NCBI RefSeq assembly: GCF_000172415.1
Contig: NZ_ABLD01000004.1
Coordinates: 62,001 to 126,000 of the forward strand
DNA from: Paraburkholderia graminis C4D1M
GTDB lineage: Bacteria > Pseudomonadota > Gammaproteobacteria > Burkholderiales > Burkholderiaceae
Reading direction: 5' to 3'
Length of the DNA stretch: 64,000 bases
The notes beneath the pieces are model-generated. The model saw only the letters and a program-made list of their open reading frames with translations, ran no database searches and had not been told where the DNA came from. Position numbers and translations under genes: made by a program. The stretch's first letter is position 1. Each line of letters opens with the position of its first letter. This document shows, piece by piece, positions 54,056 through 62,975 of this stretch.

Positions 54056-54431
54056 TCTCGAAGTCGAAGCCGTAGAGCCATGTCACTCCGACGGCGGTGA
54101 GCGCCGGATGCGGCGCGTCGCCCCAGAATTCGGGAACGACCTGCCACACGCGCTCGAATGTCGATTGCGGGTCGACCATGAACACGGTCACGTCGACCAC
54201 ATCGTCGAATGTGCATCCGGCCTCGTGCAGGATCGCATTCAGGTTTCTAAACGCGAGACGCACCTGCTCCTGCAGGTCCGGTTCAGGCGTCCCGTCGTCG
54301 CGGCTGCCGACCTGACCCGATACGAACAGCAACCCGTTCGCCCTCACGGCCGGTGAATACCGGTTACGCTCGTAAAGCGCCCGACGTCCCGGCGGAAATA
54401 CCACATCGCGCTTCGCCACTTTCGCCTCCAT
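54021..54431 (-). CDS. RidA family protein
   Basis: A 136-residue RidA/YjgF-type protein, unlike the one at 9.4 kb in detail: RYSPAVRANGLLFVSGQVGS, EQVRLAFRNLNAILHEAG, VVDVTVFMVDPQS and a C-terminal ALTAVGVTWLYGFDFEIKVIA. The canonical catalytic arginine near the end is not obvious (TWLYG), so imine deaminase activity is uncertain. Divergent from the LysR gene at 54550, with a TTTG/CAAA dyad between them. Confidence 0.88.
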   Translation of the reverse strand: MEAKVAKRDVVFPPGRRALYERNRYSPAVRANGLLFVSGQVGSRDDGTPEPDLQEQVRLAFRNLNAILHEAGCTFDDVVDVTVFMVDPQSTFERVWQVVPEFWGDAPHPALTAVGVTWLYGFDFEIKVIAKLPLND

Positions 54432-54508
54432 TGATCAATCGCTGGTTTCGATCAGCCCACTCTACCGATCGACGCGCGCACGATAAACCATCAACCCTGT
54501 CCATGACT

Positions 54509-54525
54509 ATTTGTAGAATGCAAAC
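54509..54525. promoter_or_regulatory. TTTG-N7-CAAA dyad between RidA and LysR genes
   Basis: ATTTGTAGAATGCAAAC lies 25 bases upstream of the LysR start and about 80 upstream of the RidA start. Size and symmetry are compatible with a LysR box. Short arms, so modest support. Confidence 0.3.
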
Positions 54526-54549
54526 AATCTAATTACGAGGCAAACGTTC

Positions 54550-55455
54550 ATGGACCGCTTCGACGCAATGCGCGCTTTCGTCCGGGTCGTCGAGGCAGGC
54601 AGCTTCACGAAAGCGGCCGAGACGCTGCATATGAGCAAGACCACGGTGACGCATCTGGTCCAGCAACTGGAAGCGCGCTTACGCGTCCGGCTGCTGAACA
54701 GGACGACGCGCAGGATCAACGTCACGCCGGACGGCATCGCGTATTACGAGCGCGTGACGCGACTGCTCGCCGACATGGACGACGCCGAGACGAGTCTCTC
54801 GAGCGCATCGGCGGCACCGCGAGGCCGCCTTCGCGTGGACGTGCCGAGTCCGCTCGCCCGTCTGATCCTCATCCCGGCGCTTCCGGCATTTCTCGCCCGC
54901 TATCCGGACATTCAACTCGACATGGGCGTCAGCGACCGCACCGTCGATATGATCGGCGAGAACGTGGATTGCGTCGTGCGTGGAGGCGAGCCGAACGATC
55001 AGTCGATCGTGGCGCGGCGCGTGGCGGATCTTGCGCTCGGCGTGTTCGCTTCGCCTGGATATCTTGCGTTGGCGGGTGTGCCTTCGCATCCCGCGGAGCT
55101 TGAAAACTCGCATCACCGTATTGTCGGGTTTTCGTGGGGACGCGCGGGCAATCTCTATCCGGCCGTCATGCGTCGTGCAGGGGAAACGGCAAAGGTGCAA
55201 GGCCGCTACGCGCTCGCGGTGGATGACGGCAACGCCTATCTCGCGGCCGGAGTCGCGGGGCTCGGCATCATGTGGCTGCCGCGTTATATGTCGAAAGCGC
55301 ATCTGAAACGACGCGAACTGGTCGCACTATTCGAAGACTGGCAACTCGATCCGATGCCGCTTTACATCGCGTATCCGCCGAACCGCCACGTCAGCGCGAA
55401 GCTGCGTGTGTTTATTGATTGGGTGGTGGAACTGATGAATGAACGGGACGTGTGA
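54550..55455 (+). CDS. LysR family transcriptional regulator (CrgA/DmlR-like)
   Basis: A 301-residue regulator: MDRFDAMRAFVRVVEAGSF, LHMSKTTVTHLVQQLE and LLNRTTRRINVTPDG, typical of the group with the RTTR motif, then GRLRVDVPSPLARLILIPAL. Divergent from RidA. It may respond to an amino acid or organic acid. Confidence 0.92.
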   Translation: MDRFDAMRAFVRVVEAGSFTKAAETLHMSKTTVTHLVQQLEARLRVRLLNRTTRRINVTPDGIAYYERVTRLLADMDDAETSLSSASAAPRGRLRVDVPSPLARLILIPALPAFLARYPDIQLDMGVSDRTVDMIGENVDCVVRGGEPNDQSIVARRVADLALGVFASPGYLALAGVPSHPAELENSHHRIVGFSWGRAGNLYPAVMRRAGETAKVQGRYALAVDDGNAYLAAGVAGLGIMWLPRYMSKAHLKRRELVALFEDWQLDPMPLYIAYPPNRHVSAKLRVFIDWVVELMNERDV

Positions 55456-55541
55456 TGGGAAGCTATCTGAGCACCGTCGATGCGATAGTGAATGATGGAC
55501 GCAACGATGCCGTCACTGTCCCGTCGCGGACTGCCTCCCGC

Positions 55542-55994
55542 TCACTCCCTACTCTCAGGAAAAATACATCCGCCATTGCGGACCAGTTCCTTCACTTCTT
55601 CGCTCACCTGCACCGGGCTTGCCTTCAAACGTGCAACGAAGTCCTTGCGGCGCCTCACGTACGACTTCGAATCGTGCCTGGCGCTCCAAACGACTATGCT
55701 AAGCACGATCGGAATCAGGTCGAGACCCTTCTCGGTCAGCGTGTAGAAGTCCTTGCGCCTGTCCTCGGGGCTGGGCGCCTTCGAGAGAATGCCTTGCTCT
55801 TCAAGAAACGCAAGGCGCGTAGCCAGCACGTTGGTCGCGATTCCCTCTTCCGATTTCAGGAATTCGCCATACGTCTTCTTGCCAGCAAACACGATGTCGC
55901 GAATGATCAGCAGCGACCACCGGTCGCCGAAGATCTCCACGCCGTAATTGACCGCGCAATGGGACCGAAGGTCTTCTTTACACGTCGTCTTCAT
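55542..55994 (-). CDS. HxlR family transcriptional regulator
   Basis: A 150-residue winged-helix regulator. CAVNYGVEIFGDRWSLLIIRDI is the HxlR signature, followed by ATRLAFLEEQGILSKAPSPEDRRK. Cys 5 and Cys 13 flank the fold; single-Cys members (e.g. YodB, HypR) sense oxidants or quinones, so redox control is possible. Its start overlaps the stop of the hypothetical gene upstream by 17 bases. Confidence 0.9.
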   Translation of the reverse strand: MKTTCKEDLRSHCAVNYGVEIFGDRWSLLIIRDIVFAGKKTYGEFLKSEEGIATNVLATRLAFLEEQGILSKAPSPEDRRKDFYTLTEKGLDLIPIVLSIVVWSARHDSKSYVRRRKDFVARLKASPVQVSEEVKELVRNGGCIFPESRE

Positions 55995-56421
55995 GGCTGG
56001 ATTCTAACATCGCTTGCATGTCGCAAGTTAATTTCGGTCGTTGACTTCCAGGTTGTGGGGGAACCGTCCATTGATATCGCTCCACCAGCTTTTCCGCAGC
56101 GGCGACCGCCTTCTCATTCCACAATTTCTCGGCAGCATCAATACGGACGTCCTCACGTTCCAGCGCATCTGCCGCCCAGTACGCACGGACGCTGCCAACC
56201 GGAAGATCATCGGTCGCCGATGCAATCGCGCGGAACAGTAGAAACTCCGGCTCGCCCTCAACCTTGGTCCAATACGCCAATTGAAGCATGGCGCGAGCGG
56301 CTTCAATGACGCCGAGGCGACCTTCGAGCAAGTCCAGCGCTCGGGCGCGAATCTTCCGGCAATGCTTGCGCCAAAGCTCTTCGTTCGTGACTCCAGGCGG
56401 GATCTTCATTTTTTTATGCAT
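55978..56421 (-). CDS. Hypothetical protein
   Basis: A 147-residue, mostly helical soluble protein: KIPPGVTNEELWRKHCRKIRAR, LDLLEGRLGVIEAARAMLQLAYW and AIASATDDLPVGSVRAYWA. The family was not identified. The pattern (two amphipathic helices, conserved acidic and aromatic residues) resembles small regulatory or immunity-like proteins, but nothing firm. Start 56421 or 56409; both ATGs lie behind an A-rich stretch. It overlaps the HxlR gene, suggesting coupling. Confidence 0.65.
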   Translation of the reverse strand: MHKKMKIPPGVTNEELWRKHCRKIRARALDLLEGRLGVIEAARAMLQLAYWTKVEGEPEFLLFRAIASATDDLPVGSVRAYWAADALEREDVRIDAAEKLWNEKAVAAAEKLVERYQWTVPPQPGSQRPKLTCDMQAMLESSHEDDV

Positions 56422-56458
56422 CGCGTGTGCTGACGCCGAATCGTGCAAATGTCAGTTT

Positions 56459-56556
56459 TCAAGTCGAGGAGCAGTCCGGCCGCAGGGCATTGCTAAGGTC
56501 GGCGATGAGTTCATCGGCGTCTTCCTGGCCAACTGAAACTCTGACAAGGCCAACTG
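56459..56556 (-). pseudogene. 3' remnant of a trans-sulfuration PLP enzyme gene
   Basis: On the minus strand directly after the GNAT stop, a short frame reads GLVRVSVGQEDADELIADL then SNALRP and ends at 56459. This is the usual C-terminus of cystathionine gamma-synthase/O-succinylhomoserine sulfhydrylase proteins (LIRLSVGIEDxxDLIADLxxAL). Only about 30 codons remain, without start or active-site part. The 11-mer TTCAGTTGGCC occurs twice within it. A remnant of a deletion. Confidence 0.6.
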
Positions 56557-56566
56557 AACACGTCGA

Positions 56567-57079
56567 TCACAACTTTTCCATCGACGCATACCGAACCATC
56601 TTCCTTCCGTGCCCCACGACATCCCCTCGCCGCACCAACCCAAGCTTCTCCGCAACGCGAATAGACGCCAGGTTCAACGGATCGATTTCAGCCACCACTT
56701 CCGCCAAACGCAGCGTTGCGAAAGCATGCTGCAGCACCGCTGTTGCAGCCTCCGTCGCTATGCCCGAGCCCCACGCTTTTCGCGGCAAGCGCCACCCAAT
56801 TTCAATCTCCGGTCCAACAGCATCCGCGGGAATCAGGAGAACCCACCCAAGAAAATCCGCCGCATCATTCCGGCTTCTGATCGTCCAATAGCCCATGCCC
56901 GCCGGGTACGGGCCGAGCGTGCGCGCTTCGACGAATGCGCGATGCTTCCGTGCGTCCGACCAGGGCCCATCGACGAAGCGCGTGACCAGCGGATCTCGAT
57001 CCATCGCAAGACATTCATCCGTATCCGCTAGCGTCCGCGGCCGCAATATCAAGCGAGGCGTTTCGAAAACAGGTTGCAT
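56567..57079 (-). CDS. GNAT family N-acetyltransferase (RimJ/RimL-like)
   Basis: A 170-residue acetyltransferase: start ETPRLILRPRTLADTDE, central GWVLLIPA, acetyl-CoA loop RKAWGSGIATEAATAVLQHAF and LNLASIRVAEKLGL, the RimJ/L signature. The substrate may be a ribosomal N-terminus, an amino sugar or a small molecule. It ends at the gene remnant. Confidence 0.9.
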   Translation of the reverse strand: MQPVFETPRLILRPRTLADTDECLAMDRDPLVTRFVDGPWSDARKHRAFVEARTLGPYPAGMGYWTIRSRNDAADFLGWVLLIPADAVGPEIEIGWRLPRKAWGSGIATEAATAVLQHAFATLRLAEVVAEIDPLNLASIRVAEKLGLVRRGDVVGHGRKMVRYASMEKL

Positions 57080-57103
57080 ATAAGAGCCTTCCTCCGGTTG
57101 CCG

Positions 57104-58003
57104 CTAACCCTCGCGACCGCCAAACAGCCGTTCAGCAAGGAAATCGACGAACACCCGCAGCTTCGGCGACAGTTGCCTGCTCGACGGCCACAGCACCGAG
57201 AACTGGCCTTCGTGTTTCAGATGCGCGTCGAGTACGGTTCGCAGCGTGCCGGCGGCGAGATCGTCGCGCACGAGGAAGTCGGGCATATAGCCGATGCCGA
57301 GTCCGAGCACAGTCGCGCCGCGCAACGCCTCCATGTTATTGCAGGTGAGCACCGTCGGAAACGACGCCACGAAGTTCGCGGGCTGGTCGCGGAACTGCCA
57401 GTCGTGCAGCTTGCCGGTGGTCGGAAAGCGAAAGCGGATGCAAGCGTGCCGCGCGAGATCGGCGGGCACGCGCGGCACGCCGTGTTGCGCAAAGTAAGCG
57501 GGCGTCGCGCACAACACGAAGCGAAAAGGTCCGAGACGGCGCGCGGTCAACTGTGAATCGGCGAGATCGCCGCTGCGGATGGCCGCGTCAAAGCCGCCTG
57601 CGATCACGTCGACGATGCGGTCGTTGAAATCCAGTTCCAGCTCGACGTCGGGATAACGCTGCATGAACTCGGGGACGACCGGCAGCAGGAAGCGATAGCC
57701 GATGGTCGGCAACGTCACGCGCAGGCGGCCGCGCGGCGCGGCGTTGGCCTGCAGCATCATCGTCTCCGCATCGGTGAGCGCGTCGAGGATACGACGGCAG
57801 CGTTCATAGAAGCGCTCGCCGTCTTCGGTCACGCTGACGCGCCGCGTGCTCCGCTGCAGCAGACGCACGCCGAGCCGCGTTTCCAGCCGAACCACGCTCT
57901 TGCCGACCGCCGACGCGGACAGCCCGAGCCGCCGCGCAGCGCCGACGAAGCTCTGCGCTTCGACCGTATGAACGAACGCCACGATACCGGTGAGATTTTC
58001 CAT
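57104..58003 (-). CDS. LysR family transcriptional regulator
   Basis: A 299-residue regulator: MENLTGIVAFVHTVEAQSF, LGLSASAVGKSVVRLE, LLQRSTRRVSVTEDG then GRLRVTLPTIGYRFLLPVV. Divergent from a DHA2 drug carrier (58124), 120 bases apart, the usual arrangement for a regulator of its neighbour exporter. Confidence 0.92.
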   Translation of the reverse strand: MENLTGIVAFVHTVEAQSFVGAARRLGLSASAVGKSVVRLETRLGVRLLQRSTRRVSVTEDGERFYERCRRILDALTDAETMMLQANAAPRGRLRVTLPTIGYRFLLPVVPEFMQRYPDVELELDFNDRIVDVIAGGFDAAIRSGDLADSQLTARRLGPFRFVLCATPAYFAQHGVPRVPADLARHACIRFRFPTTGKLHDWQFRDQPANFVASFPTVLTCNNMEALRGATVLGLGIGYMPDFLVRDDLAAGTLRTVLDAHLKHEGQFSVLWPSSRQLSPKLRVFVDFLAERLFGGREG

Positions 58004-58123
58004 GGAAGGCGCTCAGCAGATTACGGAATTAAAGTCCGCATTGATTGTACCTGTCGGGCATTTATCGATTGCATGTCCGCAACTAGACTGCCCGGCATCA
58101 CGTCACGCCTGGATGGACACATC

Positions 58124-59701
58124 ATGACTTCTTCAATCGATCGATCCGCGTCAGCGCGCTGGATGGTGCTGCTCGGAGTGTGCTCGGCAGCCGTCGTGCT
58201 GCCGCTCAGTTTCTCGGCGGGAGCGATAGCAACGCCCGCGATCGGCCGCGCGATCGGCGGCGGCCCTGTCGCGCTGAACTGGATCACGAACGCGTTCATG
58301 CTGTCGTTCGGCAGTTGCCTGATGGCAGCCGGCGCGCTGTCGGATCAGTTCGGCCGGCGCCGCGTGTTCCTCGCGGGCATCGCCGCGTTCGCGCTTTTTT
58401 CGCTGCTGCTGACGATCGCGCCAGACATCGTCTGGATCGACGTGCTGCGCGGCGCGCAAGGCATCGCGGCAGCCGGCGCGCTCGCGGGCGGCTCGGCCGC
58501 GCTCGCGCAGGAGTTCGACGGCCACGCGCAAACGCGCGCGTTCAGCCTGCTCGGGACGACCTTCGGCGTGGGACTCGCATTCGGCCCGGTACTCGCGGGC
58601 GGCTTGATCGAAGCAGCGGGTTGGCGTGCGGTGTTTGCGTCGACGGCGGTCATCGGCGTGATCGCGCTGCTGCTTGCGGCGCCGTGGATGCGCGAGACGC
58701 GCAATCCATCGGCAGGCCGGATCGACTGGCCGGGCATCGTCAGCTTCACAGCGATGCTGTGCCTGTTCACGGTCGCCATTCTCGAAGCGCCCGCGCGCGG
58801 CTGGTCGGACCCGGCGATCCGCGCGTTGTTCGTGGCGGCAGCGTTCGCGCTCGCGGCATTCGTCGCGATCGAGCGGCGCAGCGCGCATCCGATGCTCGAC
58901 CTGTCGCTGTTCCGCTATCGCCGCTTTATCGGCGTGCAGATGCTGCCGATCGCGACCTGCTATTGCTTCGTTGTGCTGCTGGTGCTGCTGCCAATCCGCT
59001 TCGTCGGCATCGACGGCCACACGCCGTTGATCTCCGGCCTGATGATGCTCGCGCTGTGCGGTCCGATGCTGTTCGTTCCGTCACTCGCGGTGTGGCTCAC
59101 GCGTCACGCGTCGCCGGGCGTCGTGTCGGCGGCGGGCTTGCTGATGTCGGCGGCGGCGCTTGTGTGGCTCGGCAGACTGCCCGCCGACGCCACGCCGTTC
59201 GCGATGCTCGCGCCGATGGCCGCGATCGGCATCGGCGCGGGACTGCCGTGGGGCTTGATGGATGGACTGTCGGTGAGCGTCGTGCCGAAGGAGCGCGCGG
59301 GCATGGCCACAGGCATCTTCAGCACGACACGCGTGGCCGGCGAAGGGCTCGCGCTCGCGATGGTCAGTGCGGCGCTCTCGGCGTTGGTCAGTGCACGGTT
59401 GCGCGCGGCGTTGCCGTCGTTGTCGTCATTGCCGTCGTTGCCCGGCATCGACCGGGACCGGCTTGCGGCCGCCGCTCAGCAGCTCGCGACCGGCGATCTC
59501 GCCGGCGCCGCGGCGCGACTGCCAGGCGTTCGCGCAGCGTTCTTACGCGAACAATACGTCGACGCGTTCTCGTTGCTCGCAGACGGGCTCGCCATCGTGA
59601 CCGTGCTCGCCGCGCTCGCGACGCTGCATTACCTTCGGCCCGATCCGCAGACCGCAACGCGCATCACGAACGCACCAGTGCCGGAAGCCGCGGACCGATA
59701 G
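58124..59701 (+). CDS. MFS transporter, DHA2 family (14 membrane segments)
   Basis: A 525-residue drug:proton antiporter of the EmrB/QacA type. GAIATPAIGRAIGGGPVAL, NAFMLSFGSCLMAAGALSD, the QFGRRRVF loop, and motif C GTTFGVGLAFGPVLAG are in order. ATG 58124 follows GGATGGACACATC. Likely exports toxic organic compounds and regulated by the divergent LysR gene. Confidence 0.9.
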   Translation: MTSSIDRSASARWMVLLGVCSAAVVLPLSFSAGAIATPAIGRAIGGGPVALNWITNAFMLSFGSCLMAAGALSDQFGRRRVFLAGIAAFALFSLLLTIAPDIVWIDVLRGAQGIAAAGALAGGSAALAQEFDGHAQTRAFSLLGTTFGVGLAFGPVLAGGLIEAAGWRAVFASTAVIGVIALLLAAPWMRETRNPSAGRIDWPGIVSFTAMLCLFTVAILEAPARGWSDPAIRALFVAAAFALAAFVAIERRSAHPMLDLSLFRYRRFIGVQMLPIATCYCFVVLLVLLPIRFVGIDGHTPLISGLMMLALCGPMLFVPSLAVWLTRHASPGVVSAAGLLMSAAALVWLGRLPADATPFAMLAPMAAIGIGAGLPWGLMDGLSVSVVPKERAGMATGIFSTTRVAGEGLALAMVSAALSALVSARLRAALPSLSSLPSLPGIDRDRLAAAAQQLATGDLAGAAARLPGVRAAFLREQYVDAFSLLADGLAIVTVLAALATLHYLRPDPQTATRITNAPVPEAADR

Positions 59702-59724
59702 ACGCCTAGCTAAAAAGCACGCAC

Positions 59725-59931
59725 TCAACTGCGTCCTTTCGCTTGACTGGTTCCCGATCCGAGCGAGTTGCCGCTGCCGCTCGTCGGGGACTTTCCGGAC
59801 ACCTCCGTTTGCTGCCGCTCGCGTCGTGCGTCTTCGCGCGCCTGCTCGGAGGGCTCGCGGCGAACGCCGCTTGCCTGTTGCCTATCGGCTTCGCCGCGGC
59901 TCGGCATGGACGATTGCTTGGGTCGATTCAT
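59725..59931 (-). CDS. Small disordered hypothetical protein
   Basis: A 68-residue hydrophilic protein rich in Arg, Gln, Ser, Gly (MNRPKQSSMPSRGEADR, then SGKSPTSGSGNSLGSGTS). The strong ribosome site AAAGGAGG nine bases before the ATG is the main support for a real gene. No family recognised. Confidence 0.6.
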   Translation of the reverse strand: MNRPKQSSMPSRGEADRQQASGVRREPSEQAREDARRERQQTEVSGKSPTSGSGNSLGSGTSQAKGRS

Positions 59932-60240
59932 TGCGCCTCCTTTTTTGCGCCGGACTACAAAATACTGCTACGCCGCAAGCGCGATACCCGAGCGCGATTT
60001 TCGCGGCACATGCAGGGGCAGTCAGCGTAATAGCGGCGGCAACCAGCTCCGTTGAACCGCGCAATTGAAGGATTTACGAGTCGACGTGTACTTGCTACAC
60101 CGCATCGGTTGCGTCATCCAGCAAGCGTCGGCGTGCGCGTGGCATACCGGTTGCGACGACAAATCAGCCGGAAGCGCTCGCTGCAATTCGACGGCGAACC
60201 GGCAACGCCAAGTCATCCACGATCCAGCCTGGAGATTTTC
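59932..60240. other. Intergenic region
   Basis: About 309 bases between two small divergent genes. No gene, tRNA or convincing repeat. It holds the upstream signals of both. Confidence 0.4.
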
Positions 60241-60435
60241 ATGAGCACAGGAAGACACGCCAATAGCCCGTCGGGGCCGGGGAAACCGACCGCGGTTGAA
60301 ACGTCGATCGTCAAGGAAGAGGAAGGAATAGTCGAACTAACGAACGAGGACGATGCCGCTGGCGGCGCCGAAGGTGTCCAGCCACAGCAGCAAGATGAGC
60401 AACGCCGCGACGACGATTCCGCCGCCAGGCCGTAG
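60241..60435 (+). CDS. Small acidic disordered hypothetical protein
   Basis: A 64-residue protein: MSTGRHANSPSGPGKPTAV, then acidic and glutamine-rich (EEEGIVELTNEDDAAGG; QPQQQDEQRRDDD). GGAG lies 7-8 bases before the ATG. Longer upstream frames lack a ribosome site. No family known; probably a short disordered protein. Confidence 0.5.
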   Translation: MSTGRHANSPSGPGKPTAVETSIVKEEEGIVELTNEDDAAGGAEGVQPQQQDEQRRDDDSAARP

Positions 60436-60539
60436 ACCACGACAGCCGACCGAAGTACACCGAAGCAACACCGAGACAACAACAGGACCGCTGCCACCGT
60501 TGATATATGATCGCGTTTTAACCTGCTGGAATGGCCTTC

Positions 60540-61010
60540 ATGCAAGTCCTGGTCGACGCCGACGCTTGTCCCGCCGTCATCAAAGACATGTTGTTTCGGG
60601 CCGCGCGGCGTGCCGAAATACTCGTGACGCTGGTCGCAAACCAATATCTGCGCACGCCGCCGTCGCCGTTTATCAGGTCGATCCAGGTGCCGGCCGGTTT
60701 CGACGTGGCCGATGCGCGCATCGTCGAACTCGCCGCGTCGGGCGATCTCGTGATTACCGCTGACATACCACTCGCCGCCGCGGTGCTCGACAAGGGCGCG
60801 CATGTGCTCGATCCGCGCGGCAACCGGTTCACACGCGAAAACATCCAGGAGCGCCTGACGATGCGCGACGTGATGGATCAACTGCGCAATACGGGTATCG
60901 ATACGGGCGGCCCTGCGCCCTTCACCGCGCGCGACAGCAAAGCGTTTGCCGGCGAACTCGACCGCTTCCTCGCGCGTCACGGCACGCCGCCTCGCGCGCC
61001 AGGTGGATAG
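60540..61010 (+). CDS. YaiI/YqxD family protein (DUF188)
   Basis: A 156-residue conserved protein: [54 protein letters not shown] and [18 protein letters not shown], the DUF188 signature with PIN-like Asp residues. A nuclease-like fold is suggested but not proven. Start may be 60531 (MAF-M). Confidence 0.9.
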   Translation: MQVLVDADACPAVIKDMLFRAARRAEILVTLVANQYLRTPPSPFIRSIQVPAGFDVADARIVELAASGDLVITADIPLAAAVLDKGAHVLDPRGNRFTRENIQERLTMRDVMDQLRNTGIDTGGPAPFTARDSKAFAGELDRFLARHGTPPRAPGG

Positions 61011-61031
61011 GCCGCAAGCGAGTCAAACGCT

Positions 61032-61907
61032 TCAATACACCGGTGCCATGCCCGGCGGCCGATGCTTGAAGCGCCGGTGAACCCAGTAATATTGCTCCGG
61101 AAACCTAACGACCTGCTCTTCGAGAAACGCGTTCATTCGACGCGCATCGACCTCATCGCTGTCCGAGGGAAAGTCGGCGAGCGGCTCGAAGATCGTCAGC
61201 TTGTAGCCTTCGTAATCCGGCAGCACTTCGGTCACGAACGGCACGACGCGCGCGCGCCCAAGTCGCGCGAGACGCGAAACAGCCGTCAGCGTGCAGGCGG
61301 GAACGCCGAAGAAAGGCACGAAAACAGAGTTGTCGACGCCGTGGTCCATATCCGCCGCGAGCATCACGTCTTTGCCCGAACGCAATAACGCGACGATCCT
61401 TTTGGCGCTCGACCCGCGCTCGATCATCTCGGCGCCGAACCGGCCGCGTTGCCGCTTTGCCAGCTCACATAGACCTGCGTTCGACATGCGCGTGTACAGC
61501 GACGCAATCGGCAGGCGCGTCGAGTACAGCATGCAGCCGACCTCAATGCCCACGAAGTGAAAGCCCATGAAAATAGTAGGCGGCGCGGACTCGTCGTCGA
61601 GATCGATTCTGCTTTCGATCTGCACGATGTCCCGGATCGATTGCGCACTGCCGAACCACTGGATGCCTCGCTCGAGATAGCTTCGGACAACGTGGCGAAA
61701 GTGCGCTTTCGCAAGCTGTTGATGTTCGTGCGCCGTCTTCTCGGGGAAGCAAAGCCGCAAGTTCACCAGCACGATGTGCTTGCGGCGGCCGGGAAGCGCA
61801 TACAGCAGCGTGCCGATAACGATTCCAAGCCGTGCGACGAATTTATAAGGAAGTACGGAAAGCGTGCGTAGCAACGCCACGATGAGCGCAAGGCTGAGGC
61901 GTTTCAA
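61032..61907 (-). CDS. Lysophospholipid/lipid A acyltransferase (LpxL/HtrB-like)
   Basis: A 291-residue inner-membrane acyltransferase. The membrane helix near the N-terminus (LIVALLRTLSVLPYKFVARLG) and the H-x4-E pair H117/E122 (GFHFVGIE) are typical of the LpxL/LpxM group, which adds secondary acyl chains to lipid A. MLAADMDHG and VPFFGVPACTLTAVSRLA follow. Other members acylate phospholipids. Expressed as a single gene, convergent with the DUF188 gene. Confidence 0.87.
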   Translation of the reverse strand: MKRLSLALIVALLRTLSVLPYKFVARLGIVIGTLLYALPGRRKHIVLVNLRLCFPEKTAHEHQQLAKAHFRHVVRSYLERGIQWFGSAQSIRDIVQIESRIDLDDESAPPTIFMGFHFVGIEVGCMLYSTRLPIASLYTRMSNAGLCELAKRQRGRFGAEMIERGSSAKRIVALLRSGKDVMLAADMDHGVDNSVFVPFFGVPACTLTAVSRLARLGRARVVPFVTEVLPDYEGYKLTIFEPLADFPSDSDEVDARRMNAFLEEQVVRFPEQYYWVHRRFKHRPPGMAPVY

Positions 61908-62192
61908 AGGTTGTCCCCTACCGGTGGTAAGTGTTGGAAAGCGAAGTGCAGCAGCCGCCGTTCGACCGTTGCGACGGCCGCCGATTGCCTAAGAACAGGA
62001 ATGTCTTCGCTCGAAATACCAACCGTGGACCGCACAGCCCAAGCGTGATTACCGAATGACTGGGACGACTCGCGAATCCCGGCAGTGTAACAGGCGGCTC
62101 AGTGGCGACTCACTTCACGATCGAGCCCCGAATCTTTGCGAGCGCATCGACGCCGGCGCGCCACGATGCAAACCGGCGCACCTGTAGCCCGT

Positions 62193-62639
62193 TCAATGCA
62201 GATAGAGATAAGCGGCAATGTCGCGCGCCTGATCCTCGGTGAGGCCGAGATCGGGCATCGCGGTGCGCGGGCTGAACGCTTGCGGATGCATCAGCCAGCG
62301 CTCGAGGTTGGTCGCCGAATTGGCCGCAACTCCGCCGATGTACGTCCGTTGACGAAGGCCCGTGAGCGGCGGCCCGACCAGGCTGTTGGCGCCTTCCACG
62401 CCTTCGATCGTGTGGCACGAGCCGCAACCGGCGTGCACGATCAAGGCCTGGCCTCGAGCCGGATCGCCGCCGGTCAACGGCTCGCGTTGCGGCGTCTGTT
62501 GTCCGCACGCGCTCAGCGTGAGGACGGCGAGACCCGTCATCGCGTAAGCAAGAGCCGCTTTAGCGACCGTGGCTCGCCGCGCCGCCAGCCCGCTCGCGCA
62601 TCCACCGATGCGTGCCAACGGAAATCGCCGGATCGTCAT
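62193..62639 (-). CDS. Cytochrome c lipoprotein of the oxidase operon
   Basis: A 148-residue class I cytochrome c. ATG 62639 overlaps the previous stop (ATGA). A hydrophobic signal ends in a lipobox LSAC (Cys 45); haem site CGSCH (72-76), axial Met 128 (AMPDLGL). It is anchored to the outer face of the inner membrane and would deliver electrons to the haem-copper oxidase encoded upstream. Confidence 0.88.
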   Translation of the reverse strand: MTIRRFPLARIGGCASGLAARRATVAKAALAYAMTGLAVLTLSACGQQTPQREPLTGGDPARGQALIVHAGCGSCHTIEGVEGANSLVGPPLTGLRQRTYIGGVAANSATNLERWLMHPQAFSPRTAMPDLGLTEDQARDIAAYLYLH

Positions 62640-62965
62640 TGCGCGCATGGCTGAAGCACCCATTGCGGCACATACTGCGCGAACAGCACGAACGTCGACA
62701 GCAGACCGACCAGCGTCGCGACCTGCGCGAGAAAATGCGCGCGCGCGGTGCTTTCCGCGGTGGCATCCGGTGGAAACAGGCCGCCCATCCAATGCCGCCA
62801 CGCGCCGACGGTCGCCGCCGCGCTCAACACCGCGCTCGCAAGCGTCACGGCGTGCAGCATCCAGGTCGTGCCGGCATCGCACGATCGCGGCACCAGCGCA
62901 TACGTCAGCGACAGATTCGAGAGCGTCAGGAAAGGCGCGAGCAATAGCGCGGACCACACTGCCAT
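62636..62965 (-). CDS. Small membrane protein of the oxidase operon
   Basis: A 109-residue protein with three hydrophobic helices (LLLAPFLTLSNLSLTYALV; LHAVTLASAVLSAAATVGAW; FLAQVATLVGLLSTFVLFAQYV) and a PCAQ end. GAGGAGATC precedes the ATG. No family recognised; it sits between subunit III and cytochrome c genes, with overlaps, so it is likely an accessory or assembly subunit. Confidence 0.75.
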   Translation of the reverse strand: MAVWSALLLAPFLTLSNLSLTYALVPRSCDAGTTWMLHAVTLASAVLSAAATVGAWRHWMGGLFPPDATAESTARAHFLAQVATLVGLLSTFVLFAQYVPQWVLQPCAQ

Positions 62966-62975
62966 GTCGATCTCC

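Noticed and set aside
62110..62508. Frame reading LQVRRFASWRAGVDAL downstream of and overlapping the cytochrome c gene
   Set aside because: The cytochrome c frame is complete with haem and Met ligands; the other frame lacks a start with ribosome site and a known family.
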